Below, piece after piece: positions 43,906 to 55,699 of a DNA stretch of 64,000 bases. The stretch's first letter is position 1, and each line of letters starts with the position of its first letter. A program made the position numbers and the translations under genes. This DNA is from Vitellaria paradoxa (taxonomy: Eukaryota > Streptophyta > Magnoliopsida > Ericales > Sapotaceae): the NCBI GenBank assembly GCA_019916065.1, contig CM034233.1, positions 19,355,936-19,419,935 on the forward strand, read 5' to 3'. The notes below the pieces were generated by a model. The model did not search any database, was not told the origin of the DNA, and was given only the letters and a program-made list of their open reading frames with translations.

Positions 43906-44780
43906 TTAATTCTTTGATCCATGCAAAATTTGCCCTTTTTTTTTAATATATCTTTAATAGTTCAATGCTATATGTCCTCCTTTATTAGCTTATTAAGTTA
44001 TTTTTCTCTCAATTTCATTTCGGACTTTCAATTCTATTAATCTAGATACAGCTTATGTAATGGCTCATAATCAAAATATGGGGACTGGCAATTAAGTGGC
44101 TATCTGAAGAATCCTTATTTTAGAAGAGCAGCCTAATGCACCGGGATATGTATATACATATGTGTGTGTGTGTGTAATTGTGATCCAGATAATTCATATA
44201 ATGAAAAGCTTGCTTTCTATAATGATGGGCACATGGATGGTTGTGTAATCTGGGTATTCTATTGATGGGTGTACGTTGGCCTCTACACAAATGAACATTT
44301 TCATGTTGTTGTAAATTCAGGGGTGCACCAAATATCTGAGGCCCCTAAAATTAATTACACTCGAACTTCTCAAGTTGGTTGGTTCTATTCTGGATCTAAA
44401 AATTATCAAACACATTTATTTCTATTCAAGTCTTGGTTGGTGAACTCGAATCGATCCAACTCAAGTTTGCATGCATATTTTTATCTAAAATAACATTACA
44501 CCATGAAAGTGAAGCAATCCAATCAATGTCGAGTTGGGTTGATTCAGTTCTATAGAGTAACTATTCTCATTTTGTCATTTATATTTTGCTCCTCCCTGGT
44601 TCCTGCTTTGGTCCGCTAGGACCGCTAGGCCCATCTGGATCTTGATGCCCATTTTGAATGCTTGGGCTGGACCGAATGGCTATCCGCTCGTAACTCCTTT
44701 AATCTGCTAATAATTACTATGGCTGTTGTGTTTGTTACCAGTCATGACAACCAAACAAATACATACACATGTACATATAT
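43906..44780. other. Downstream flank of the UCP3-like gene
   Basis: AT-rich, with a (TG)n run at about 44160-44176. It presumably includes the 3' UTR; no clear poly(A) signal could be chosen. No further gene seen. Confidence 0.6.
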
Positions 44781-45365
44781 ATATGTATATATATATATAT
44801 TAATCATCTTATTGTCCAGTTAAATTTTTTGCCCAGTTTTGCAAATCAATTAAGCATTCACAGTGAATTACTCCCACCTAATTATTTTGTTGGTGGAATT
44901 CATATTTTGAGCATTCAAAAGGGAATTAGCTGTACCTAATGGCTGGTGGAGTTTTCATGTATTTACAAAATCATTTACTGTGCTCTAAATGTGCCATCAA
45001 AACATGCATGTGCATTTGATTTATTTATTTATTCAGTTGGGAGACATTTCTGGTTGGAAAATCGCCAGCGTAATGTGAAAACTAAGTCGGTGTCAATTAT
45101 TACAATACCGTGTTGCTTATTAAAACCCAGCCAGCGTTTTCTCCTTCAACTGGAGCTAGGGTGAGTACTGAAGTAATTACTAATATAATTACAAACCAAA
45201 CATGCTGCTGCTCCTTCGATGATATGACAATCTCATGAATTTCCTCAAAGGCTCTAACTTTTATGAGCAATTAATTCAACTTATTGAATCGACTCTGGAG
45301 CCATGGACTTTGTAGCTGGGAAGCCCTTATTCATAGATAATCGACCACTTTGTCCCAGAAAATTT

Positions 45366-45512
45366 GGGGCGTGTCTGGTGTAACAAAAAGTGATAAAATT
45401 TGACGAAAATCGTAAATTTATAATTCGTGCATTGCGATAAAAAGTAAATAATTTTTAAATTTTTTCAGTATTTTCCAACAAATTTTAGCACACATCAATG
45501 CTCCAAACAGAG
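45366..45512 (+). mobile_element. MITE family A, copy 4
   Basis: Carries AAAGTGATAAAATTTG, TATAATTCGTGCATTGCGATAAAAAGTAAATAATTTTTAAA and a CAATGCTCCAAACAGAG right end. It occupies the position in duplication copy 1 that 48886-49031 occupies in copy 2. Confidence 0.6.
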
Positions 45513-45889
45513 ATCATGAAATTGTGAAGAAGGAGAAAATAGAAAAGAAATGAAATTATTTATGATTAACCAACTGAGAAACTTTCAATTTTTTTGATAA
45601 ATATTTATTTATTTTTTCTTTCATTTTTCTACTTCAATTACAAAAATATAATAAAGATTATTTTTTTCTATTAATTTTAATTTCTTAACGTTTTACTTCA
45701 TTTTATTTCCTCCCTATAGATATTCAAGTTCTAAAAGCCTGAAATCTAAGTGTCAATTTGGTAACGTTATCGTTTTTATAGTTTTTATTTATCTATTGAT
45801 GTTTTCTATTTTTTATCTTTTATTTTCATTTTTTTCTGAAAAAAACTGAAATTGTATTTGAAAATTGTAATTTTGTTTATAATTATTAA

Positions 45890-46380
45890 TTTTTTATTTT
45901 AATAAAATATTTCATTTTATTAGTTTTTTAAAAATTAATTTAATTTAATAAAATATATTTTATATTAATTTAATTGATTAGATTAATTTAATGAAATTAA
46001 TCAATTGAATCAATAATTAAATTAAATTATATATTAAAATCATAATTTAATTATATTATTTATTAAAAAATTGAATTAAATTTTATAGTAATTTAAATGA
46101 TTTAATTATGATATTTATTAAAAATAATTTAATAAAATATATCTAATATTATTTAAATTAATTAAATAAAATTTATTATTTATTAAAAATAATTTAATAA
46201 AATATATTTCATATGAATTAAACTTATTAATTTAATTTAATTAATTATATTATTTATTAAAAATAAATTAATAAAATATATTACATATTAATTTAGATAA
46301 TTAATTTAATTTAATTGCACTATTTATTAAAAATAATTTTAGTTTAATAAAATATTTAAATAAAATATTTTATTTTAATA
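45890..46380. repeat. Degenerate AT-only tandem array
   Basis: TTTATTAAAAATAATTTAAT-AAAATATAT recurs with starts at about 46059, 46114, 46179, 46253 and 46323, a period of 55-74 bp. Almost no G or C over about 490 bp. It is present in duplication copy 1 only. Confidence 0.7.
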
Positions 46381-47378
46381 TGATGCAACAAAAATGTCGA
46401 AAATGTTAAAATTGATGAAGTGTTTATAATAGAAAAAAAAAAGAGTAAAACACTTTTTATTTTTATTTTACGTTTTTTGTTTTGCTTAAGATTTTATTTT
46501 TTTAGAAACAAAAAATATAAACATATTTAACAAATATGTTTTTGTTACCAGTTTATAAAATTTTAAAAGTATAAATAAAAAACTAAAAAATAAAAATATT
46601 ACAAAACAAGGGATAAAAACCCAGCAACCAGAACTGTTCCAAACGGGGGCTAAGTAAAAAGCCCGTAACCAGAACTGCTCCAAACGGATAGGTATTGTAC
46701 TGTGAAGTATGCAATTTAAAAAAAAACAAGAAAAGAAAAGAAAAGAAAAGAAGAGAAAAGGAGGAAGAAGAACAAAAAGAATTCTGTAGGCTGGTAGAAA
46801 GTAGAAAATATTCATCAAATCAATTTGGTAAGAATGTTATTAAAAAAAAAAAAGTATAGCATAATGATCAATATTTAGTGTAACAGTGATATTGCATCGT
46901 ATATATAAACATGATTTCGTGCAACAAACCAATAAAATAAATATACTTGTGCATATCAAAATTTTAATAATAAAATATTACATCTTATTTTAATAAAAAA
47001 AATTTAATTTTTAAAATTTAAATCCAAAATTTTAGGTGACATTTGGTTTATTTTTGTATTTTATATTTTCTGTTTTTGTTTTATGTGTTAAAAATCTCAA
47101 AATAAGAAAACAGAAAATATTTTGTCTTCCTTATTTTGAAAAATTTTCTTGTTGTTTGTTAACAATTCTCAAAACGACTTTTTATCATTTTTTATTTCAT
47201 ATGTAAACTCATTTTCAATTTCGAAAACAAATTTTAAAAACACAAGTAACTAAATGAATTTTGAGCTATTTTCCTTATTTTCAAAAGTATAAAATGAAAA
47301 ATGAATTCAAAATAGAAAATAGAAAACAAAAAATAAAAAAATAAATCAAATGAGCTCTTAATGATTAGGATTTAGATT

Positions 47379-47430
47379 TTTTTTTTGATAAGTATACATT
47401 TTCAAAATTGGACAGCGCAGGCGCACTTAA
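47379..47430 (-). mobile_element. 52-bp retroposon fragment with 10-bp target duplication
   Basis: A T10 run followed by GATAAGTATACATTTTCAAA and ATTGGACAGCGCAGGCGCAC sits between two copies of GATTTAGATT (47369-47378 and 47431-47440). The poly-T edge and direct repeats fit a strongly 5'-truncated SINE or LINE on the minus strand. Confidence 0.55.
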
Positions 47431-47956
47431 GATTTAGATTAATTATACGTATAATTTTATTTTAATTCTCAATTTTATTTTAAATTAAGTGTATGTGTGT
47501 CTCAATTTTCTCAATTTATTATATATGACCTGATATTACTGTTGGACTTTTTTTCTATTTTGTTGTTTTTAAGCCTAAATTTTAGGCAAATACTAATATT
47601 TTGAAATATTTATAAATATAGTATTAGTTAAAAAAAAAAAAGAAAAAAAAACTGTTTCAAATTGCATTTTTTTTTACTGTGGCTTAAAATTTATCAAAAT
47701 TTGGTTTATTACGTGATAATAAAAAAAAAAAAAAAAACTAGTTAATTTAATCTCATATACAAACTTATCTCAATCAAATTTATTATGTGATAAAAAAGCT
47801 AATCACTTATCTAAACATAGTGATATTTTGTTATGGATCATATCTAAAAGCCAACAACTGTGCTCCAAATGTGAAGTACAGCTACGGTTGGAATTTATAC
47901 AACTTTGAGCAAACCAAGTGAATTGCTTACGGGGTTGCTTTTAGTTGCTGGTGGAA

Positions 47957-47992
<36 letters not shown>

Positions 47993-47997
47993 AATAG

Positions 47998-48535
47998 AGG
48001 CAGATCTAGAATTTTTATTAAAAAAGTACCGAATATATCTCAAAAAAGAATAACGAGTTATGTCAAATTGTAGAAAAGAAACAATGTTATTTTTTAGGGA
48101 TATATAAAATTATTATTAGACATTAAACTACTGAATATACTTTTCACAATTTAATGATTCAACTGATTTTTTTAACAGAACTTGAGATTTAATAAGAATG
48201 TCTCTCCTTACTAAAAAAAATATAATTATTATTAAGTTTAATTATTTATAGAATTTATTATATTATATATATTTTTTAATATCATACACAAAAGTATTCA
48301 ATAGTTTAGCGAGAGATTACATTTTATTTTACGGAAAATACTTCAGTTCAATTCTTATGCACTCCTTTTATGCTAAAAATTTGGATTAACTTTAATTTTT
48401 TAATAAGTCAAAATACCCTAATTTTAAATTAATTTAATTTTTAATAAAATTAAAATATAAAAAATATTTTAATAATTTTATGTCCAAAATTAAAGAGTCA
48501 CTTGCCCCTACCTACTTCTACATAGGTCCCATGTA
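47998..48535 (+). mobile_element. Second degraded relative of the hAT-type MITE at 30536
   Basis: Shares with 30536-31084 the ordered words AACAATGTTATTTTTTAGGG, AAATTATTATTAGACATTAA, CTCTCCTTACTAAAAAAAAT, ATAGAATTTATTATATTATA and AGAGTCACTTGCCCC. The left end GCAGATCTAGAATTTT and right end CTTCTACATAGGTCCC are eroded forms of the CAG...CTG termini. Confidence 0.65.
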
Positions 48536-48885
48536 TGTATATATATGTATATTATATATTATAAATCGTATATAAAAGCCAATAACTACTTGCCAACTGA
48601 ACAACTTGCCAACTGACTCAATTTACTGTTTCAAAATGTGCCATTAAACTTGCATGCTGGATCTCTGGTGGGCAAATCGCAAGCATAAATGTGTACTTAC
48701 TGTTAACTTACTCTTGCCGCGTTTTCTTCTTCCAAGTGGAATAATTACGAACCAAACACAATGCATATGTCCAGTGATGATTCTTTAAGATTTTCCTCCC
48801 AACCTTCAAATTGTATTTGAATTAAGAATTCATTACGTAAATTAAAAAAAATTAAAGAATAAAGATTTAAAATCACTCTGCGTTT

Positions 48886-49031
48886 AGAGTGACAAAAAGT
48901 GAAATAAATTGAGATAAAGTAAAATAATTTGTGAGTTCGTAATTCATGCAGTGAGATAAAAAGTGAATAATTTTTAGAAGTTTTCAAAAATTTTTAAAGT
49001 TTTTCAGTATTTTATAACAAACCAAACGCAT
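48886..49031 (+). mobile_element. MITE family A, copy 5 (best preserved)
   Basis: TGCGTTTAGAGTGACAAAAAGTGAAATAAATTG at the left, TTTGTGAGTTCGTAATTCATGCAGTGAGATAAAAAGTGAA inside, and TTTTATAACAAACCAAACGCA at the right. The TGCGTTT...AAACGCA ends form short terminal inverted repeats. Confidence 0.75.
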
Positions 49032-50010
49032 CATTAATTTGTGAAAAAAAATGAAAAGAATAAAGAATCGGATTCAAAAAATAAAATAATTAAAAAAAAA
49101 TTTATTAGTAAATATTGTTTATTTTTTTATATTTTTTAATCTATTTAGATAAAATTATACAATTGAAATTTTATATATTTTTTTATTTGTCATTCATTTT
49201 TCTGATCCTTTATCTTCTCTCACTAAATTATCACTCGAAACCAAACTTAACTGACTGTAACAAGCAATTAATTTTTGCAGACATAGATGGAAGGCTCTAC
49301 GGATAAACAATCAGTTCGTAAGAGCAGCATGATTGAAACAGGTTGTTTCTCAACGTGTACAATTTGGTTTTGTATTTAATTAATTAATTGACAATATTGA
49401 TTCCTTCGATTTGATTTCAGTAAATTGTAAATTATTTCGATATCAATTTCGGTTAATTAAAAACAATTAAGTCTATTTTGGTATTATATTGATAATAGTC
49501 AGTAATTTTTATATTTTTAATTTATTCAAAAAAAATAATTGAACCCTTTTGCTCAATTAAAGCAGAGTATAAGGAATACGAACGGTATTTAATCGGTTAA
49601 TTAATAATATTCAATCCCTCAGTTCGATTTTTATATAGTGTATGAAGTTTCTATTAGTTGAAAATAATTAAGTCGGTCTCTATATTAATACCAAATATTA
49701 ATTTTTCTAGTATTCAATTACTATCGGTTATTAAAATTTTAACGGTTACGTAATTGAAATAGAATTGATTAAATCTCTATTTATAGTCATTTGAAAACTT
49801 AAATCAAGCAGTATCAGAGATAACATTAACCTATTAACGCATGCAACAGAAAATCGTAAAAAATATTAAAATTGATTAAACTAGCTTAAAAAAAAAAAAA
49901 AAAAGAAACATAATCAAAATTGTTGGTGAAAAAAGATTAAATTTAGAGTAAGTTGGTAGGAGGTAGAAAATACACATCAAACAATTTGGTAACAACATTA
50001 TAAGGAGGAG

Positions 50011-51230
50011 CAAAAATGGGCTGGGGATAATTGTCAACAGGTAATAAAGAGCCTCTCTCTTGTGATCACCACCTTGTTGAAACTGGCAACAGCTAAAAAA
50101 CTTTACTGCCTGCAGAGCAGTGAAGATACTTGTACCTATATAGAAAAAAGTGTTAATTAATTAAGGCTAAGAAATTTAGTGACTGCTCTGAAGCAACTTT
50201 TTGGTAGATATAACTGTGAAGTAAATACAGTACTGATCTTACCCCCACCATCTTCCTCGCTAGTCATCATATTTAAAGCTCCAAGACATAAAAAAAAAAA
50301 AAAATTAATTGTGGATAACTTTTCCTTGGTAGAAGTTTTTTTTTTTTTTTTTTTAAAGTGATAAAATTCCAAGTTTTTTGTTCACTAGTACAACAAGCAA
50401 TGAGGGTGAAAATTTGACCATAATGTAAAATTTTATCTTTAAATATAAGGACAGACTCAAATTTTGTAATGAATGAGAATAAAATTATATTTTTAAAGTA
50501 AGTAGGAGCAAAAGTAAAAAGTTAATAAAGATAAAAGTTTAATAATAATTGAATAAAAATAAAATTTACAAATAAACGAGAGTAATATTAATAGAATTTT
50601 TGTACAATTTTTCAATCTCTACTCGGCCTGTCCATGATTAAATATATTTTTATAGATATAATGCACCATATGTATATCACATGATCGTGGCAATAAGTCT
50701 CACACTAAAAATATTTTTTAATAAAAAAAAATATTTTATTTATCTCTAAATGATGATTTTGGTGATAAATTATGCTTCATTCCTGTTAATTTTAATATTT
50801 TTTTAATGATGAATTAGTGTTGTTATTAACTCTATATATATAAAATTTATTAACTATATACATATAAGATTTGTAATTAATGTATAAGTAAACTCTATCA
50901 TAACATAACATCATTGGATCACTTTGTGACAGTAATTCAATTATTAAATAAATTTGTATTTTAATAATAAATTATTTCTATCACTAAAATCAAAATTTAC
51001 AACAAAAGTTGAAATTGAAAAGTCAAAACAGTATTATTATTGTTGATAGAACTGTTTAGTAACCTCCATGATAACTGAAGCTGGCTAGCCACTAATAGCA
51101 ACAACTAATGGACACTTTAAAAGCAACAAATCAAGATTAACACTGACAATGATTTTGCTTGCAAAAATGTCTTCCCAAAATTTACACGTACGCATATATA
51201 TTCTCCAAATTTGTTACACTATGATGGCTC
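50011..51230. other. AT-rich DNA without recognised features
   Basis: No gene. Contains A/T homopolymers (50291-50303 and 50336-50355) and nothing else I can name. Confidence 0.6.
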
Positions 51231-51234
51231 CCTT

Positions 51235-51420
51235 GGAGCTACTAAGTTTTTTTTCCTCAAAAAATGTCAAAAAAATTTCAAAAGTTCTAAGTTTTTTTCC
51301 CCAAAAAAGGTCAAAAAAATTCAAAAGTTTTCAATTTCATCCAATCAAATTTTGTCATGTGTCATTTTACAAATTTTTGATTTTTTTTAAATTTTTTCGG
51401 AATTCCAAACACTCGTTTGG
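51235..51420 (-). mobile_element. MITE family B, copy 4 (reversed)
   Basis: Internal TTTCATCCAATCAAATTTTG then TCATGTGTCATTTTAC, and right end GAATTCCAAACACTCG. The left third has a short internal duplication (CTAAGTTTTTTTCC, then CTCAAAAAATGTCAAAAAAA and CCCAAAAAAGGTCAAAAAAA). Confidence 0.55.
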
Positions 51421-52463
51421 AATTTAGCAAAAATTTTCATTAATTTTTTTTATACTTAGAATCAAAATAAAATTTTATGAGATGAATTTGATTTCATTTT
51501 GTAACTTAAATTTTAAAATTTTACACCATTGACACTCAACCCAAAACAGTAAAATTTAATGATATTTTATTTTATTTTTATTACATTATGTTCGAAAACA
51601 TTTTAATCTTAAAATTGATTTGATTTTAAAATAAAAAATTAAATTGATTTGATAAATGAAGTTTGGTGTTTGAAACACATGTTTAAATTTAAAAATTGAA
51701 TTAAATTGAATTGATTTATAAGATGTACCAAATATGTTAATAGAAAATAGAATATATGATAAATATGATATATGAGCATAAATTTGTCCACTTACTTAGG
51801 TAACTTAAGAAAAAAAAAATTCTCATTAAATTTTATTATTCCAGATTAGATTTTAAATGATATAGAAATATCAAATTTTAAGTTATGAAATAAAATCAAA
51901 TCTAACTTATAAAATCTTATTTTAATTTTAAACATAAGAATTGGTGAGAATTCTTAATAAATAAATCAAATTGATTAAATTCACTATTTTAAACAGAGTG
52001 TTAGGTCATTTAAGTAAGTGGATAAATTTATTATCATTTATCATATTTATCTTATTTTCTCTATTCCACTAATAGAGTCAAATTTAATATTTCTTCTAAA
52101 TCAATTTAATTTAAATTTTAAATTCAAGCATCTATTTCAAACATAAAATTTTATTCATTAAATTAAATTAATTTTTTATTTTAAAATCATGTAAGTTCCA
52201 TAATAAAATTTTTTTCAAGCAGAGTGTTAAATCATTCAAATTTCCTTTGAGATTTCTCATTTTCTAGAGAATTGAATATATCATACTGAGCGATCACAAT
52301 CTTTGATTTAATAAGAATTTACGGCATGCTTTTAACGTTTACACTGTCGTGCTTATTGAATTGATTCTCAAAGCAAATTCACCACCTGCCTCTGAAGGGT
52401 TCAATCAATGTACAACTTTTTTGTCAAATTTTCTTACGTAACTTTTTTTTTTTTACATATAAA

Positions 52464-52620
52464 GGGGTGTTTGTTTGATAAAAAATAGGGTAAAAATATA
52501 ATAAGAGTAAAAAGATGTGACATAAAGATAAAATGTGAAAAATTTTAATTGGAGGAAAATATAAAAAGTAATTAAAGTTAGTGAGTTTTGATGATTTTGA
52601 TAGTGTCAAACGAGGCCAAA
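52464..52620 (+). mobile_element. MITE family B, copy 5 (best preserved)
   Basis: AAGGGGTGTTTGTTTGATAAAA at the left, ATGTGACATAAAGATAAAATGTGAAAAATTTTAATTGG inside, and TTTTGATAGTGTCAAACGAGGCC at the right. The GTGTTTG...CAAACGA ends are inverted. Confidence 0.7.
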
Positions 52621-52938
52621 ATATAATTTCTTTTTCTATGTGGTTTGAAAAATGATAAATGTACTTTTTTATTTATTTCTCGCACTCCATGTTACTCCAT
52701 GTCATTAAATCTAGTGTGTAGTAAGAGAAGTTAACGAAAAAGTGTAAATATTTTCATCTTATTTTTATTTATAATTATAAAATAGTAAAAAAAATTAAAA
52801 AATTCACTTTTCAAATAAGCAGAGTTTTCATTTGAACGCTGATGTTTTTATTTTTAAGAATTTTTTTATTTATAATTTAAAAAATATATATATAAATAAG
52901 ATGCCTTAAATTATTAAATAAAAAATTAAAAAGGTGGT

Positions 52939-53230
52939 GGGGGGGGGGGGAGAAAGGAAACGGCGACAACTCCTTTCGAATTAACCCAACTGAGCCAGTG
53001 CGTACCTACGATTTCAGCACATTTACTGACGCACTGCTGTCACTCGTTATCAAGTTTATTGATTTTACAGTGAGATAATTTAATGAGAGGAGGCAGCCCT
53101 CGGTGAAAGAAGGCAGAGGGGAGATTAAACTAAAAAACCGCCCCTGGTTTTAAGGGTAACATGTCCTAAAAAGAAAAAAAAAAAAAAAAACCGGGTCCGT
53201 GTTTTAAGGGTATCGCGTTCAAAAACATTT
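52939..53230. other. GC-richer island beginning with a G12 run
   Basis: After G12 (52939-52950) comes about 250 bp of more complex sequence, including ACGGCGACAACTCC and GCCAGTGCGTACC. It also has an imperfect direct repeat, CCGCCCCTGGTTTTAAGGGTAACATG / CCGGGTCCGTGTTTTAAGGGTATCG. No coding frame is recognised; this could be an element end or a relic promoter. Confidence 0.4.
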
Positions 53231-53376
53231 TTTGGCACGTTTAATTTATTAAAAATTGTTAAAAATTTTAAAAATTATTAAAAATTTTAAAAAATTACTT
53301 ATTTTTTATCTTACTGTACGAATTACGGATTTACAAATTATTTTATTTTATCTCACATTTTATCACTCCAAACGCA
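53228..53376 (-). mobile_element. MITE family A, copy 6 (reversed)
   Basis: ATTACTTATTTTTTATCTTACTGTACGAATTACGGATTTACAAATT and TATCTCACATTTTATCACTCCAAACGCACC are the reverse complements of the family A landmarks. Confidence 0.65.
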
Positions 53377-53486
53377 CCTTTATTATTCAATTTGGTAGAA
53401 GTCTAACCTGTAATATTTAAAAGTAAACAATAGTAAAATAGTTATTAAAAAAAAGGTCACTCCATCCTCACCAAGAACGGGTTCTA

Positions 53487-53751
53487 GGAGGCTATAGTGG
53501 AAGAATCTATTGCAAGAGTTGCAGTGGGTCAATCAATGGTCAAGATATAATTGTATTAAATTGAATGGTCTTAATTCAATGTAATAAAATTAAATTCAAA
53601 ATAAAAATAAAGGTTAAACAAAATTTGATTGAAAGATCATTAATGAAGAATATGAAAAGACATATCATATTAAAATGTAATTACATCATAACCGTTGATT
53701 GACCCACTGCGACTCCTATAGTGAATTCTCCCACTGCAGTCCCCTGAAAAC
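53487..53751. mobile_element. Foldback MITE with long terminal inverted repeats
   Basis: The left arm GGTTCTAGGAGGCTATAGTGG-AGAATC ... GTTGCAGTGGGTCAATCAATGGT pairs with the reverse complement of the right arm (GGTTTTCAGGGGACTGCAGTGGGAGAATTCAC ... GTCGCAGTGGGTCAATCAACGGT). Arms are about 70-80 bp around an AT-rich loop of about 120 bp. This resembles Mutator-type foldback MITEs; the TSD was not determined. Confidence 0.7.
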
Positions 53752-53999
53752 CACCAAATAATACTTATTTATAGCATTGTACTATTTTCAGTAAAATTTA
53801 TTTCCTTGTGCATTTCGTAAGTCATCCGTTATAATATGTCGTTACTAAATTTGTCACAAAGTTTTAGCTAATTTTTTTTTTTTTTTTTTTAGGCCTCCGC
53901 TGTAAAACTTAAATCAATGCAGAAATAGTTAATTACAACTCCCAAACCCCTTGGGGCAGGTTGGTCCTTTATTAGGTCAACAAATTTACGAGATTCTAT

Positions 54000-55600
54000 T
54001 TCATCATTTTTTGGAACCGACGCTGTAGGAATTGGGCTTTTAATTTACCGCAAAAAAAACGAACGCCTATGATGATAAAGCCGTTTCTAAAAGTATATAA
54101 CGATCGCTTCCCGATCTTCTTGAAGTGATCGTTAATTCCGTGGCCGTTGCTGAAATTTGCCGACCAGCCTAATACCGGTTGTCATATTTACCCACCTCTT
54201 AAATCGGCTGTTAGATATGTTTTGGCAACACTTTTACCAATTGCTCAAATGAAGTCCTGCAATTTTATACCCTGTAATAATTTCTTGTACACATATTTTA
54301 ATTGATTCTTTAATTGATTCTACCTACACAATTTCATGTAAATGCACAAAATTAAACACACGTTAATAAGAAATATTATCATTTCTTACAAATTATCTAA
54401 TGAGTGGCAAAATATATTATGAAAAAGAAAAATAAAAAAAAATTAATGGCCATCCAAGAAAAGGTCGGGACTACATCGAGCAAACCTGAAATTAATTTAT
54501 AAATGACTAAATTAGTTAAAGATGCAAAATATATTGAAATTTAAAACAAGTTTAGAAACAAATTTATGATAAAATTAAAAACTTAATTAAGTTTGAGTTA
54601 GAAACTATGCTGTTCATTTTTACATTTCGAGCAATCCAGCACTTCAAATCCTGCGCAGTTCATTTTTACACGTCACTTGTGCCTAGATGACGCTACACGT
54701 TAAACCTCACGGCCTCTGAAAGTCATACACTGATTTGAGCTTTCTAATCTAACTTGGAAAATCGCAAGTTTCAGGTTTTAATTACAAATCACACAGGGTC
54801 ATTCCGAGCAATCCAACACTTTGAATTCTATGCAGTTTGTTTCTACACATTACTCGTGCCTAGATGACGCTATACATTAAGTCTCGAGACCTTCGGAAAC
54901 TGTATACTTGATTTGAGCCTTCGACTCTAATTTAGAAAGTCGTAAGTTCAAAGTTTTAACTACGAACTACGCAGACTCTTTCCGAGCAATTCAGCCACAT
55001 CATCGGTAGCTTAGGTTTATTATACTTGATCTTGATCATTTGCAGGTGGTAGATGTACGTCTATCTCGATCAAATCATCAGTAGCTTAGGTTTAATAGTT
55101 CAAAAATTAATTTAAATATTTGTTATTAAAAGAAAACTTATAGCTTTTATAATTCCTTGTTAGTTTAATATGTAACCTGAGTAGGAGGTTAATCTCCACT
55201 ATATGTGGTTGGAAACCCAAACTCATAAAACATAGCCCGCACCTCATCTCTCAATAAGTCCCTTAGGTTTTTTCTCTAAGCTCTCATCTCATCACGTTTG
55301 AGCAAGAACCTCAGCCCTAACCTTAACCCGAAATTGATTGTGCAACTCCTCCCGAAATGTGGCCATTTGGTCCGTGATGCACACCTCGATCTCCTTGTCT
55401 GTGCGATGTTGGAGGTTATAGACAAGCTAAATGTTTCTGCCTGCTTTACGATGAATTAGGGTATGCCACAGACCAATGTCTGTGTGTAGCTATGGCTATC
55501 CCGACCGATAACCTTCTTGAAGATGGCATGATGCCTCTCTACAGAGTTGAAAATTTGCCTAACATAGGACTTGCATATGCTGTATTGAGTACAAGATGGA
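54000..55600 (-). mobile_element. Possible remnant of a CACTA-type DNA transposon (tentative)
   Basis: At 54070-54240 there are repeated GCCGTTTCTAAAAG / GGCCGTTGCTGAAATTT-type words and an imperfect hairpin (AACGATCGCTTC at 54099-54110, GAAGTGATCGTT at 54122-54133), reminiscent of CACTA subterminal repeats. At 55200-55440 the minus strand encodes a short helical piece (DQMATFREELHNQF) like the C-terminal part of plant transposase genes. No termini seen. The 177-bp repeats lie between. Low confidence. Confidence 0.25.
54629..55000. repeat. 177-178-bp tandem repeat, two copies plus a partial third
   Basis: GAGCAATCCAGCAC (54629), GAGCAATCCAACAC (54806) and GAGCAATTCAGCC (54984) start successive units. 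Inside, TGTGCC/CGTGCC-TAGATGACGCTA, GATTTGAGC and TCGCAAGTTTCA / TCGTAAGTTCAA line up. By eye the two full units are roughly three-quarters identical. Confidence 0.85.
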
Positions 55601-55699
55601 ATATTGCATTCCCAAACTGTTTATATTAGACAATTCAATAATAGCAAACGTTAATTTTTGTTCTCTCATCTCAAGAACAATGAATTAGTTCTTAAGAGA

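Larger units (their letters stand above)
44800..46850. repeat. Old segmental duplication, copy 1
   Basis: Landmarks shared in order with 48536-50010: ACTGTGCTCTAAATGTGCCATCAA / ACTGTTTCAAAATGTGCCATTAA; GGAAAATCGCCAGCGTAA / GGCAAATCGCAAGCATAA; GCGTTTTCTCCTTC / GCGTTTTCTTCTTC; TAATTACAAACCAAACA / TAATTACGAACCAAACA; a family A MITE (45366 / 48886); and GGCTGGTAGAAAGTAGAAAATA / AGTTGGTAGGAGGTAGAAAATA. No protein-coding content recognised. Confidence 0.65.
47820..50010. repeat. Old segmental duplication, copy 2 (with a partial third unit)
   Basis: The main copy runs from about 48536 to 50010 and matches 44800-46850 as listed there. A partial unit at 47830-47960 (CTAAAAGCCAACAACTGTGCTC, GCTGGTGGAATTCAT) repeats the start again. 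A hAT-MITE relative (47998-48535) separates the two. A (TA)15 tract lies at 47960-47989. Confidence 0.6.
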
